Assembly: GCA_046293135.1 (NCBI GenBank)
Contig: JBKBPR010000001.1
Location: 434,001 to 498,000, forward strand
Reading direction: 5' to 3'
From: UBA2638 sp046293135
GTDB taxonomy: Bacteria > Pseudomonadota > Alphaproteobacteria > Micavibrionales > Micavibrionaceae
DNA: 64,000 nt
The translations under genes and the position numbers were made by a program. The notes under the pieces were generated by a model. The model searched no databases, was not told where the DNA came from, and saw nothing but the letters and a program-made list of their open reading frames with translations. Positions 15,767 to 24,512 of this stretch are shown here, one piece after another. Each line of letters starts with the position of its first letter. Position 1 is the first letter of the stretch.

Positions 15767-17116
15767 TTAATTGGCGTTCTTTGCGTTTGCGCTCTCAGCC
15801 CCGTTGCCATCAACGATGCCAACTGCGCCGACAAATGTGTAAACGTGGAAACCGCCGTAAATCGAGGAGCGATCTTTCTCAACGGCCTTTTCAGACAGGC
15901 TGGGGTCGTAATGGAATTTACTCAATATTTCAGGCTGCAAAGCGGCGGTCAGCGGGCTGTCTTCGCCTGCCGTTCTAAAGATTGCGCGCGCGCCGGGCGT
16001 TGCGGTTCTGGCCACTTCTTTCCACAAGGCATTGAGCTGGGCGGCGTTCATCCAGTCTTGCGCGTCAAGGAATATATAGCAATCCAGACTTTCTTGCGGC
16101 TGGGACGCGAGATATTCGCTGAGGGAGGTCTGGAACACCTCGACGCGATCTGCATTGGCCTTGATCGTTTTATAGCCTTCTTCGGTCAGATAGCGCGGAA
16201 CGGCGAGTTTTTTCTCACGGTCATAGCCGCGTCCGAAGGCTTGCCATGCGAAGTAATTGCTCTCAATCGGGAAGTCGCAAGCCAGCCTGCGTAAACGCTC
16301 ACGCAGAACATCGGCCATGTGCTCGTCGCCCTTCAGCTCGTCAAATTGTGACGGCGGAATGCCCAAACCGTAAAGCGCGGGCGGCATATTGCAGATAAAG
16401 CGCACGAATTTCTTGTCGAAAATCGGGCCGAGCGTGCGGTTGAAAATCTCCGTTTGCTCCTGCATGGTTTTGGCGGTCAATATCTCGCGCGGGTCGCGGC
16501 CATAAAGTTTGGCCAGAATGTGAACGGCGCTGATAAAACGGCCAAGCAAGCCGAATTGATAGATATTCTTGCGGAAGTAATTGATCCGCTTTTCACCCGT
16601 CATGCGGCGGCCTTCCCAATATTTGAGCGAAAACGGGTCAAGATTGGGTTTGATATAGACATTGTAGTTATAGATATTTTGCTTGTCATCAGCATGACCG
16701 AAAAATTTGAAAAAGCTTTCATAGTCAGGCAGATGTTTTGCCGCGCAGAGCTTTAGCCGGGTCAGCGCGACATGGGCGGGGTTCAAATCAACACCCTTTA
16801 CCGCATAGGGGCTTTCGGTGAGGTAATTCATAATGTTACAGCCGCCCGAAGCAATTGTCAGGATCTTGCTTTTGTTCTTTTCGATTTTGAGAGCGGCGAG
16901 GTCAACTTCAGGATCTTCCCAGATTTGCGGGTAAACAAAGCCGCGGAAAGACAGGGTAAAAAGTCGCTCCAGAAAGCCGCGCTTGGAAATCAGGCTGTTC
17001 TTGTGGACGGCATTGCCGAGCAATTCTTTTGTATTGGCGCTATCTGCGGCGGGCGTTGTCAGATTGTCGTTGGTGGTGGACGTTTTATCGTCGGTTTTGC
17101 GCGCTGCCTGTGCCAT
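15767..17116 (-). CDS. btaA: BtaA-like SAM:diacylglycerol 3-amino-3-carboxypropyltransferase (DUF3419)
   Basis: BtaA transfers the 3-amino-3-carboxypropyl group of S-adenosylmethionine to diacylglycerol, the first step of phosphorus-free betaine lipid (DGTS). The 449-residue protein shows the DUF3419 landmarks: YPQIWEDPEVDLAAL, a SAM site ILTIASGGCNIMNYL, VDLNPAHVAL, and the C-terminal YIFLDAQDWMN and FRTAGEDSPL segments. The first ~40 residues are Asp/Thr/Ala-rich and not conserved. It is divergent from mfd across 109 bp. DGTS usually replaces phospholipid under phosphate limitation; I see no clear Pho box upstream. Confidence 0.85.
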   Translation of the reverse strand: MAQAARKTDDKTSTTNDNLTTPAADSANTKELLGNAVHKNSLISKRGFLERLFTLSFRGFVYPQIWEDPEVDLAALKIEKNKSKILTIASGGCNIMNYLTESPYAVKGVDLNPAHVALTRLKLCAAKHLPDYESFFKFFGHADDKQNIYNYNVYIKPNLDPFSLKYWEGRRMTGEKRINYFRKNIYQFGLLGRFISAVHILAKLYGRDPREILTAKTMQEQTEIFNRTLGPIFDKKFVRFICNMPPALYGLGIPPSQFDELKGDEHMADVLRERLRRLACDFPIESNYFAWQAFGRGYDREKKLAVPRYLTEEGYKTIKANADRVEVFQTSLSEYLASQPQESLDCYIFLDAQDWMNAAQLNALWKEVARTATPGARAIFRTAGEDSPLTAALQPEILSKFHYDPSLSEKAVEKDRSSIYGGFHVYTFVGAVGIVDGNGAESANAKNAN

Positions 17117-17225
17117 GATTTTTTCTTTACTGATGGTTGTACTTGCTTGCAGGGCTATCTATATATAAAAACGCGGTGGAATACAAACATGAAAATCGCG
17201 AAAATCACCGCAGGATTGAAATATT

Positions 17226-20200
17226 TTGGATAACACAGCGCTAAAATCACCGCCGCCCCGCATGGGCAATATTCTCTTCGGAGCGCCTGAAGGCCATGAT
17301 GCCCGTATCCTTGCGGATATGGCGCGCAAGCTGATGCCAGAAGACCGCGTTGTTTTGCACATCGCCCAGGATGATCGGCGCATGGCCTTGTTGCGGGAAA
17401 TGCTGGCCTTTTTCGCGCCTGATGTGGCGGTGATCGAGCTTCCGGCCTGGGATTGCTTGCCGTATGACAGGATTTCCCCCGGCAGCGATATTGCTGCGCG
17501 GCGGGTTAGCGCACTGTCGCAAATGCTGGTCTGGCAAGGGGAGGCGCGGCGCTATCCGCGGATTGTCCTCACCAGTGTGAATGCGGCCTTACAGCGCGTA
17601 ATGCCGCGTGAAACGCTCAAAAATGCGGGGTTTTTCGCGCAAGTCGGCCAGCGCATCAATGTCGAGCAGTTGCAGGCTTATCTGGTGCAAAACGGCTATA
17701 CGCGCACCGATACCGTGCGGGAAGCGGGTGAATTTGCCATGCGCGGCGGGATTATTGATCTTTATCCGTCGGGTTTTGAAAACCCTGTGCGCCTTGATCT
17801 GTTCGGCGATGAAGTGGAATCCATTCGCTTTTTTGATCCGCTCAGCCAGCGCAGCGAGCAAAAAACTGAGAGTTTCTCGCTCCAGCCCGTGACGGAATTT
17901 TTTCTGGATAGGGCCTCCATATCGCGGTTTCGGGCGAAATATCTGGAGCATTTCGGCGTGCCGCGCGATGATGACCCGCTCTATATCGCTGTGTCCGAGG
18001 GGCGGCGCTATAACGGGATGGAGCACTGGTTGCCGTTTTTCCATGACACGATGGAAACGCTGTTTGATTATGTTCCGAACGCCGCGCTCTGTTTCGATCA
18101 CCATGGGCTTGAAGCGGCGGCTGAGCGTTTTGAGCAAATCACAGATTTCTTTCAGGCTCGCTATGCCATGCTGCAAGCTGCCAAGCATAAACGCAAGGAA
18201 CGCATTGGCAAAGCGGGGAGCGGGCGTGAGGGCAACCAAGCTGTTGCGGGCGCGCTCTATAACCCGATAGCGCCTGATTTGCTCTATTTTACGCATGAAG
18301 AATGGGGCGGGCGCGTCAGCGAAGGGCTAACGCTTTCGCCATTTTCAGGCGGGATGGAGGATGTTGAGGGCGTTGACGACGGCGCTGGAAAAGAATCTCA
18401 GGCTGCAAACAAGCTTCCCGCGCAATCTATACAGCAATCTATACAGCAATCCTATCCGCCAGCGCGCAAGGCCAGAGATTTCGCCGATATCCGCGCCTTG
18501 CCCGATGGTGATATTTTCGGTGAGCTCAAGCGCTATATCGCGGCGCTTAATACCAAAACGACGCTGATCGCCGCTTACAGTGAGGGCGCAGCCTCGCGCA
18601 TCGCAGGGCTGTTGAAGGAGCATGGCTTTGATGATGTCGCGCTATGTTCGCATTTTGATGCTGTGAAAAAGCTCAAGCCCGCCCAGCTCGGCGTTGCGGT
18701 TTTGGGGCTGGAGCATGGCTTTGTGTCCCATGACCTTACGGTTTTGAGCGAGGCTGATATTTTCGGGGATCGCCTGACCCGCAAATCGGCGGGGCGCAAG
18801 CGCAAATCCGAGAATTTCCTGCGTGAGGTTTCTGCGCTGAATGAAGGTGATCTGGTCGTGCATATCGATCACGGTGTCGGCAAGTTTATCGCGCTGGAAA
18901 CGCTCAAGGCTGCGGGAACGCTCCATGATTGCCTGAAGATCGAATATGCGGGCGGTGATAAGCTTTATGTGCCTGTTGAAAACCTTGAGGTTTTGGCGCG
19001 GTTCGGCGCGGATGAGGGCTCGGTTCAGCTCGATAAGCTGGGCGGGGCGGGCTGGCAGGCGCGAAAGGCGCGGGTCAAAAAAGATTTGATGGTGATGGCC
19101 GATCAACTGCTCAATATCGCCGCCGCCCGCAAGCTGCAAAAGGCGCAAAAGCTTGATGTCAGTGATACGGTTTACAAGCAGTTCGCGGCGCGCTTCCCCT
19201 ATGCCGAAACCGAAGATCAGGAACGCGCCATTCATGATGTGATCGCCGATATTGCCAACGACCACCCGATGGATCGGCTTGTGTGCGGTGATGTCGGCTT
19301 CGGCAAGACCGAGGTTGCGATCCGCGCGGCTTATGTGGCGGCGATGGCGGGGGCGCAGGTTGCCCTTGTTGTGCCGACAACGCTGCTGGCGCGGCAGCAT
19401 TACAATAACTTCCGCCGCCGCTTTGAAGGAACGGGGTTGAGGATCGGCCAGCTCTCACGGCTGGTCAGCGCGAAGGATGCCGCCCTCACCAAAGACGGGT
19501 TACGCGAGGGCAGCGTCAATATCGTGATCGGCACGCATGCCTTGTTCGGCGCGGGGATTAAATTCGCCAATCTGGGGCTGGTGATCGTCGATGAGGAGCA
19601 GCGCTTCGGCGTGAAGCAGAAGGAGCGCCTGAAGGAGATTAAAGCCGATGTCCATGTCCTGACGCTGACTGCAACGCCAATCCCGCGCACTTTGCAAATG
19701 TCGCTGACGGGGGTGAAGGAAATGTCGCTGATTACGACCCCGCCCGTGGACAGGCTGGCGATCCGTACCTTTGTGATGCCTGTCGATGGGATGGTGATAC
19801 GCGAAGCCCTGATGCGCGAGCATTATCGCGGCGGGCAGAGCTTTTACGTCTGTCCGCGCATTGCTGATATGCGGGATCTCGAAGATATGCTCAAAGAGCT
19901 GGTGCCGGAGCTGAAAGTCGTTGCCGCGCATGGGCAAATGACGCCGACCGAGCTGGAAGACAGGATGACCGCATTTTATGACGGGCAATACGACATTTTG
20001 CTGGCGACCAATATCATCGAAAGCGGTATCGATATCGCTAGCGCCAATACGATGATCGTTCACCGCGCCGATATGTTCGGCTTGGCGCAGCTATACCAGA
20101 TCCGTGGCCGTATCGGGCGCTCCAAGGTCAGGGCATATGCCTATCTGACCTATGAGGCGGGGGTGAAGCTGAACGATCAGGCGATCAAAAGGCTGGAGGT

Positions 20201-20843
20201 CATGGAAACGCTTGATACGCTGGGCTCGGGCTTTCAGCTTGCCAGCCATGACATGGATATTCGCGGTGCGGGAAATCTGCTCGGGGAGCAGCAATCCGGC
20301 CATATCCGCGAGGTCGGGGCGGAGCTGTATCAGCAAATGTTAGAGGAGGCGGTGGCGCTGGCCAGAGATGGCGGCGGCCTTGATCCGGTAATCGAAGAAA
20401 GCTGGACGCCGCAAATCAACCTCGGAATTTCCATCCTGATCCCTGAGAATTATGTGCCGGAATTGAATGTGCGCATGAGCCTTTACCGCCGTTTGCAGGA
20501 TTTACAAACGCCCGAAGATATCGAGGCATTTGCGGCGGAAATGATCGACCGTTTCGGCGCCTTGCCGCAGGAGGTTGAAAATCTGTTGGCGGTGGTGGCG
20601 ATCAAGCAGCTTTGCAAACGCGCAGGCGTGGGCAGTGTCGATGCTGGGCCGAAAGGCGCGGTAATCGGGTTTCATAAGGATACGCCGCCCGATGTCGGGG
20701 CGCTGATGGGCTGGATTCAATCCAAGGCGGGGGCGGTGAAAATCCGCCCCGATCAGAAAATCTCGGTCATCCGCGTTTGGGAAAAAGCCGAACACCGCGT
20801 TAACGGTGTCCGCACCCTGATGAAGGAGCTGGCGGCCTTTTAG
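17226..20843 (+). CDS. mfd: Transcription-repair coupling factor
   Basis: Mfd removes RNA polymerase stalled at lesions and recruits UvrA. The 1205-residue protein has the UvrB-like N-terminal modules (PAWDCLPYDRISPG, GEFAMRGGIIDLYP), the RNA-polymerase interaction domain (NEGDLVVHIDHGVGKF), and the translocase with Walker A GDVGFGKTEVA, DEEQRFGVKQ and QIRGRIGRS. The TRCF C-terminal domain completes it. It is somewhat longer than the usual ~1150 because of a poorly conserved insert around residues 350-415 that holds a 12-bp tandem repeat. The start is TTG 17226, with AGGA 10 bases upstream; ATG 17262 (MGNILFGAPEG) is an alternative. Confidence 0.95.
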   Translation: MDNTALKSPPPRMGNILFGAPEGHDARILADMARKLMPEDRVVLHIAQDDRRMALLREMLAFFAPDVAVIELPAWDCLPYDRISPGSDIAARRVSALSQMLVWQGEARRYPRIVLTSVNAALQRVMPRETLKNAGFFAQVGQRINVEQLQAYLVQNGYTRTDTVREAGEFAMRGGIIDLYPSGFENPVRLDLFGDEVESIRFFDPLSQRSEQKTESFSLQPVTEFFLDRASISRFRAKYLEHFGVPRDDDPLYIAVSEGRRYNGMEHWLPFFHDTMETLFDYVPNAALCFDHHGLEAAAERFEQITDFFQARYAMLQAAKHKRKERIGKAGSGREGNQAVAGALYNPIAPDLLYFTHEEWGGRVSEGLTLSPFSGGMEDVEGVDDGAGKESQAANKLPAQSIQQSIQQSYPPARKARDFADIRALPDGDIFGELKRYIAALNTKTTLIAAYSEGAASRIAGLLKEHGFDDVALCSHFDAVKKLKPAQLGVAVLGLEHGFVSHDLTVLSEADIFGDRLTRKSAGRKRKSENFLREVSALNEGDLVVHIDHGVGKFIALETLKAAGTLHDCLKIEYAGGDKLYVPVENLEVLARFGADEGSVQLDKLGGAGWQARKARVKKDLMVMADQLLNIAAARKLQKAQKLDVSDTVYKQFAARFPYAETEDQERAIHDVIADIANDHPMDRLVCGDVGFGKTEVAIRAAYVAAMAGAQVALVVPTTLLARQHYNNFRRRFEGTGLRIGQLSRLVSAKDAALTKDGLREGSVNIVIGTHALFGAGIKFANLGLVIVDEEQRFGVKQKERLKEIKADVHVLTLTATPIPRTLQMSLTGVKEMSLITTPPVDRLAIRTFVMPVDGMVIREALMREHYRGGQSFYVCPRIADMRDLEDMLKELVPELKVVAAHGQMTPTELEDRMTAFYDGQYDILLATNIIESGIDIASANTMIVHRADMFGLAQLYQIRGRIGRSKVRAYAYLTYEAGVKLNDQAIKRLEVMETLDTLGSGFQLASHDMDIRGAGNLLGEQQSGHIREVGAELYQQMLEEAVALARDGGGLDPVIEESWTPQINLGISILIPENYVPELNVRMSLYRRLQDLQTPEDIEAFAAEMIDRFGALPQEVENLLAVVAIKQLCKRAGVGSVDAGPKGAVIGFHKDTPPDVGALMGWIQSKAGAVKIRPDQKISVIRVWEKAEHRVNGVRTLMKELAAF
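18423..18446 (+). repeat. Perfect 12-bp tandem repeat inside mfd
   Basis: CAATCTATACAG occurs twice in tandem and in frame, followed by a partial third unit. It encodes QSIQQSIQQS at residues 400-409, in the variable insert of Mfd. Confidence 0.9.
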
Positions 20844-20920
20844 GGCGGCTTATGGTTGTTTTATGACTGGTTTGCCTTTGGTTTTGCGGAAAAGGGGGCG
20901 GGCGGGGCGCAAAAATTCCA

Positions 20921-20948
20921 TTGACATTTCTGCAATAATCCTTATAAA
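20921..20948 (+). promoter_or_regulatory. Promoter of rpsD
   Basis: TTGACA (20921-20926) and TATAAA (20943-20948) are spaced by 16 bases, a near-consensus sigma-70-type promoter. About 115 bases of leader follow before the rpsD start. Confidence 0.7.
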
Positions 20949-20956
20949 TCCAAGCA

Positions 20957-21016
20957 TTCTCGCGAAAGAGAAGGGCTTTTTATAGAGCCTTTCCGTTGAA
21001 AACACTGAGTTTTCAA
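20957..21016 (+). promoter_or_regulatory. Structured rpsD leader, possible S4 autoregulatory element
   Basis: Three hairpins are stacked in the leader. TTCTC/GAGAA lies at 20957-20972 with a GCGAAA loop. AAGGGCT/AGCCTTT lies at 20971-20992 and shares its AA with the first. A perfect 8-bp stem TTGAAAAC/GTTTTCAA lies at 20996-21016. S4 represses its own operon through mRNA structure in other bacteria; the assignment here is inference from position and structure. Confidence 0.45.
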
Positions 21017-21070
21017 ACCGAAATTTCTGGTCAAGCGGGACAACATGAAACCTTATAAAGGAGCAAAACT

Positions 21071-21688
21071 ATGAGCGGAAAACGCGTTCAAGCCAAACAC
21101 AAAATCGATCGCCGTATCGGCGTTAATCTATGGGGACGGGCAAAATCCCCTTACAATATGAGACAAAAAGGCCCAGGAATGCACGGCGAGCGCCGCGGCA
21201 AGCTCTCCGATTACGGATTGCAGCTTATGGCCAAGCAAAAGCTGAAAGGCTATTACGGCAATATCGGTGAGAAGCAGTTCCGCCGTTACTTCCAGGAAGC
21301 AAACCGCTTGCGCGGTGATACAGGTCAAAATCTTGTCGGTCTTCTCGAGCGCCGTCTGGATGCGGTGATTTACCGCGCCAATTTCGTGCCGACTGTGTTC
21401 GCGGCGCGTCAGTTTGTGAACCACAAACACATTCTTGTGAACGGTAAAATTGTAAACATCCCGTCATACCTTGTGAAAGAGGGCGATGTGATCGAAGTCA
21501 AGCAAGCCTCACGTCAGTTGCCGCTTGTGTTGCAAGCAACGCAAAAGCCTGAGCGCGATGTGCCTGAATATATCGACGTTGATGCGAAAGCGTTCAAAGC
21601 GACCTTTATCCGCACGCCAAAACTCGAAGACATTCCATATCCGGTTCAAATGGAACCCAATCTGGTTGTCGAGTTTTACTCACGTTAG
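21071..21688 (+). CDS. rpsD: 30S ribosomal protein S4
   Basis: Primary 16S rRNA-binding protein that nucleates assembly of the 30S body. The 205-residue product has the N-terminal S4 region (WGRAKSPYNMRQKGPGMHGE, then YGLQLMAKQKLKGYYG) and the S4 RNA-binding domain (LERRLDAVIYRANFVPTVFAARQ cut here into LERRLDAVIYRANF and VFAARQFVNHKHILVNG). The ending VVEFYSR is typical of alphaproteobacteria. A strong AAAGGAG site lies just before ATG 21071. It is transcribed alone, between its own promoter and a terminator. Confidence 0.97.
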   Translation: MSGKRVQAKHKIDRRIGVNLWGRAKSPYNMRQKGPGMHGERRGKLSDYGLQLMAKQKLKGYYGNIGEKQFRRYFQEANRLRGDTGQNLVGLLERRLDAVIYRANFVPTVFAARQFVNHKHILVNGKIVNIPSYLVKEGDVIEVKQASRQLPLVLQATQKPERDVPEYIDVDAKAFKATFIRTPKLEDIPYPVQMEPNLVVEFYSR

Positions 21689-21713
21689 GATTAAGCTTAC
21701 AGTTTTTCAAAAG

Positions 21714-21735
21714 AGCCGCTATATGCGGCTTTTTT
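21714..21735 (+). terminator. Rho-independent terminator of rpsD
   Basis: AGCCGC (21714-21719), loop TATAT, GCGGCT (21725-21730), then a T-run; located 26 bp after the stop. Confidence 0.9.
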
Positions 21736-21775
21736 ATTGCTTGCTTTATCGATTGATTTTATTTACATAAAAAAC

Positions 21776-21804
21776 TTGCATTTCACTCAAATTTGGGTTA
21801 TAAG
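21776..21804 (+). promoter_or_regulatory. Candidate promoter for the 114-residue protein gene
   Basis: TTGCAT (21776-21781) and TATAAG (21799-21804) with a 17-base spacer. A perfect palindrome AACCATTAATGGTT follows between it and the start codon and could be an operator. Confidence 0.45.
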
Positions 21805-21864
21805 ATTGGATAAGATTAAGGAACCATTAATGGTTTCGCGCAAAAAGCTGATAAGGAGCCGCTC

Positions 21865-22209
21865 ATGGAAAAATACGAAAAGAAGCCAGTGAAGTTTTAT
21901 GAATTTTCCGAAACCGTCGGAACGGTTCTGATTGATGATGTTGAGTTCCAGTATTGCGATCACCTGCAAAAAATCGAAGGTGAATACTACGCAACGGCTT
22001 TTTATACGGGCGAGCGCGCCGATGGCCGTGGTGAGAACGGTATTTTTTACAAGAAGATTAGCAATGCCAATCTGGCGTTCATTCCTTTGGTGCTTGTTGA
22101 AAAATCAAAAGCCAAGATTGATGATTACGGCCAGACCGAAGATATGATCCGCCGTTTGGTGAAAAATATCCGTAATTTGAATACGCAGGAATACTCCCGC
22201 GCCGCGTAA
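21865..22209 (+). CDS. Small soluble protein, unknown
   Basis: A 114-residue protein with an AAGGAG site before ATG 21865, its own promoter upstream and a terminator downstream, so expression is likely. The sequence is charged and soluble (VKFYEFSETVGTVLIDDVEF, then EGEYYATAFYTGERADGRGE), with no signal peptide or membrane segment and no motif I recognise. Codon use is like its neighbours. Function unknown. Confidence 0.75.
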   Translation: MEKYEKKPVKFYEFSETVGTVLIDDVEFQYCDHLQKIEGEYYATAFYTGERADGRGENGIFYKKISNANLAFIPLVLVEKSKAKIDDYGQTEDMIRRLVKNIRNLNTQEYSRAA

Positions 22210-22238
22210 TACGCGCCTCATTTTACAAGCAATAACAA

Positions 22239-22269
22239 AACCTTCTGAGCGTCAATCAGAAGGTTTTTT
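22239..22269. terminator. Bidirectional terminator
   Basis: AACCTTCTGA (22239-22248), loop of 7, TCAGAAGGTT (22256-22265), T-run on the plus strand and A-run before it for the minus strand. It serves the convergent genes ending at 22209 and 22252, and the right half lies inside the last codons of trmJ. Confidence 0.85.
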
Positions 22270-23073
22270 GTTTTTGCCGATGAGAGCCGAGATAATGCCG
22301 TGGAAGCTCCGTATCTCCTGATCGGAAAACCCTCCGCGCAGGAACATCGTACGAAGATTGCGCAGAACGGTTGGTTTCAGCTCGGCTGATTTGAAAAACC
22401 CGCTTGTATCCAGCTCTTGCTCCAATCGTTTAAAAAACTCCTCAAACTGGGCTTTGGGCGCGATATCTGCTAGGGATGCTGAAGCCGCCGCAACCGCAGT
22501 GTCAGCCTCGCTCGCATCATTTGCGTGAAACCATTCCCAACACAACAGCAACACCGATTGCGCGAGATTGAGTGAGGAAAAATCGGGATTGGTCGGAATG
22601 GTGATAATCCCGTCGCATAGCGCGATATGATCATTGCTCAGCCCCGCACGCTCCCCGCCGAAAACCAACCCCGTTTTGCTGGCTTTAGCGTTCAAGCCTG
22701 TGATCTCCGCAATCGCCGTTTTCGGGGTGAAGACGGGCTTGTTAAGGTCGCGTGGCCGCGCCGTGGTGGCGAGCATATAGTGTAAATCGGCGCTCGCCGC
22801 CTCCAGCGTATCATAAACGCGGACATCCATTTTTTCGAGCGCTCCGGCGCTGTTACGCTCGGCCTCCAGACTTGGCCAGCCATCACGCGGCGCAACAAGG
22901 CGCAGCTCCCGCAGGTTGAAATTGAACATGGCACGTGCCGCCGCGCCGATATTCTCGCCCATTTGCGGCGCAACCAGAATAATCGCCGGCTGATTGGCTT
23001 TTGAGGCTTCTGGAGCTTTTCGGCCTTCTGGAGCTTTTCGGCCTTCTGAGACTTTTGAATCTGGTTGTGTCAC
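22252..23073 (-). CDS. trmJ: tRNA (cytidine/uridine-2'-O-)-methyltransferase TrmJ
   Basis: A SPOUT-class enzyme that methylates the 2'-O of position 32 in the tRNA anticodon loop. The 273-residue protein has APQMGENIGAAARAMFNF near the N-terminus, the knot motifs LVFGGERAGLSNDH and CDGIITIPTNPDFSSLNLAQ, and a helical C-terminal extension. Its first ~27 residues are an unusual tail with the repeated unit EGRKAP, encoded by an 18-bp tandem repeat. It starts inside the last codon of gltX (4-bp ATGA-type overlap), so the two are translationally coupled. Confidence 0.9.
   Translation of the reverse strand: MTQPDSKVSEGRKAPEGRKAPEASKANQPAIILVAPQMGENIGAAARAMFNFNLRELRLVAPRDGWPSLEAERNSAGALEKMDVRVYDTLEAASADLHYMLATTARPRDLNKPVFTPKTAIAEITGLNAKASKTGLVFGGERAGLSNDHIALCDGIITIPTNPDFSSLNLAQSVLLLCWEWFHANDASEADTAVAAASASLADIAPKAQFEEFFKRLEQELDTSGFFKSAELKPTVLRNLRTMFLRGGFSDQEIRSFHGIISALIGKNKKPSD
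23011..23046 (-). repeat. Perfect 18-bp tandem repeat in the trmJ 5' end
   Basis: TGGAGCTTTTCGGCCTTC occurs twice in tandem (23011-23028, 23029-23046), in frame. It encodes the repeated GRKAPE units of the TrmJ N-terminal tail. Confidence 0.9.
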
Positions 23074-24452
23074 GCGGCTTTCCGCTGGGATTGCAGCCGT
23101 TCACGCGCCTTTTCAGGGCCGATCAGCAGCAGCAGCTTGTCCATTTCAGGGCCATGCGGCAGACCTGTCAGCGCCAGCCGTAGCGGCATGAACAGCTCCT
23201 TGCCCTTGCGGCCTGTGGTTTCCTTAAGGCGCGTTGTCCAAGCGCTCCACGTCCCTTCATCCCAAGGGCTATCGGGCAGGTTTTGCGCCGCCAGCGCGAT
23301 ATAATCGGCATCCTCAATCACCGATTGCACAGGGCCTTTGGCCATATCCCACCAGCTTTTGACATCGTCCAGCCGCTCAATATTCGGGCGGACGGACAGC
23401 CAGAATGTTTCATCAATATTGGAAAGCCCCATAGCGTCCAAACGCCCCTGAACGGCTTGGAAATCCGTTTCATGCAGGATTTTGGCATTCAGCCGCAGCA
23501 ACTCATCCGTGTCAAATTTCGGCGTTCCGCGTGAGAATTTCGAAAAGTCAAAGCTCTCGATTAAAGGCTCAATCGCGCCGAAGGCTTCAATCGGCTCGGA
23601 CGTGCCAAGCCGTGCCATCAGGCTAACGATTGCCATAGGCTCAAGCCGTTCATTTTCGCGCAGATCTTTAACGCTTAGTGAGCCGAGGCGTTTGGAGAGC
23701 TTGCCGCCATCCTTATCGGAGATCAGCGGCAAATGCGCAAATTCCGGCAGCGTTCCCTTGCCCTCAAGCGCAATGATGGCCTCGAACATTTGCACATGGC
23801 TGGCGGTGTTGGAAACGTGATCCTCGCCGCGCACAACATGGGTGATCGCGAAATCCAGATCGTCAATCACCGAGCATAAGTGATAAAGCGGGCGGCCATC
23901 TTCGCGGATAAGAACGGGATCGGCCATTTGCGCGCCGTCAAATTTGACCTCGCCGCGAATATGATCGTTCCAGACAATCGGCGTGTGCTCAAGCTTGAAA
24001 CGCCAGTGTGGCTGACGGCCTTCGGCTTCGAACGCGGCCTTTTGCGCATCGCTCAGGTTCAATCCCGCGCGGTCATAAATCGGCGGCAATCCGCGGGAGA
24101 GCAATGTTTTGCGCTTCAGCGATAATTCCTCAGGTGTTTCGTAACACGCATAAAGCTTGCCGGAGTCCTTGAGCATTTGAATGACAACGTCATAGCGCTC
24201 CATACGCTCGCTTTGGCGGGCTTTTTCGTCCCAATTCAGGCCGAGCCAATTCAGGCTGGCTTCGATGTCATCTTCATATTCGCGCTTCGAGCGCTCCAGA
24301 TCGGTGTCATCAACGCGGAACAGGAAATGCCCGCCATTCTTACGGGCAAAAAGCCAGGTGATAATCGCGGCGCGCACATTGCCGACATGCAGCCATCCGG
24401 TCGGGGAGGGGGCAAAACGTACGCGCGGGGCTGAATTTTGTGATGTGCTCAT
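23070..24452 (-). CDS. gltX: Glutamyl-tRNA synthetase
   Basis: Charges tRNA-Glu (and often tRNA-Gln in organisms that use GatCAB). The 460-residue class I synthetase has the HIGH motif as PSPTGWLHVGN, the conserved FLFRVDDTDLERS segment, VRGEDHVSNT, and the KMSKS loop as DGGKLSKRLG. The C-terminal anticodon-binding domain follows. Alphaproteobacteria often carry two gltX paralogues; one copy is visible here, so discrimination between tRNAs cannot be judged. ATG 24452 gives the normal N-terminus. Confidence 0.95.
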   Translation of the reverse strand: MSTSQNSAPRVRFAPSPTGWLHVGNVRAAIITWLFARKNGGHFLFRVDDTDLERSKREYEDDIEASLNWLGLNWDEKARQSERMERYDVVIQMLKDSGKLYACYETPEELSLKRKTLLSRGLPPIYDRAGLNLSDAQKAAFEAEGRQPHWRFKLEHTPIVWNDHIRGEVKFDGAQMADPVLIREDGRPLYHLCSVIDDLDFAITHVVRGEDHVSNTASHVQMFEAIIALEGKGTLPEFAHLPLISDKDGGKLSKRLGSLSVKDLRENERLEPMAIVSLMARLGTSEPIEAFGAIEPLIESFDFSKFSRGTPKFDTDELLRLNAKILHETDFQAVQGRLDAMGLSNIDETFWLSVRPNIERLDDVKSWWDMAKGPVQSVIEDADYIALAAQNLPDSPWDEGTWSAWTTRLKETTGRKGKELFMPLRLALTGLPHGPEMDKLLLLIGPEKARERLQSQRKAA

Positions 24453-24512
24453 ATATTTAAAAACCTTTCATCCTTTCAATACCGCGTATTTCAGGCTTTT
24501 TCAACTCTCTTG

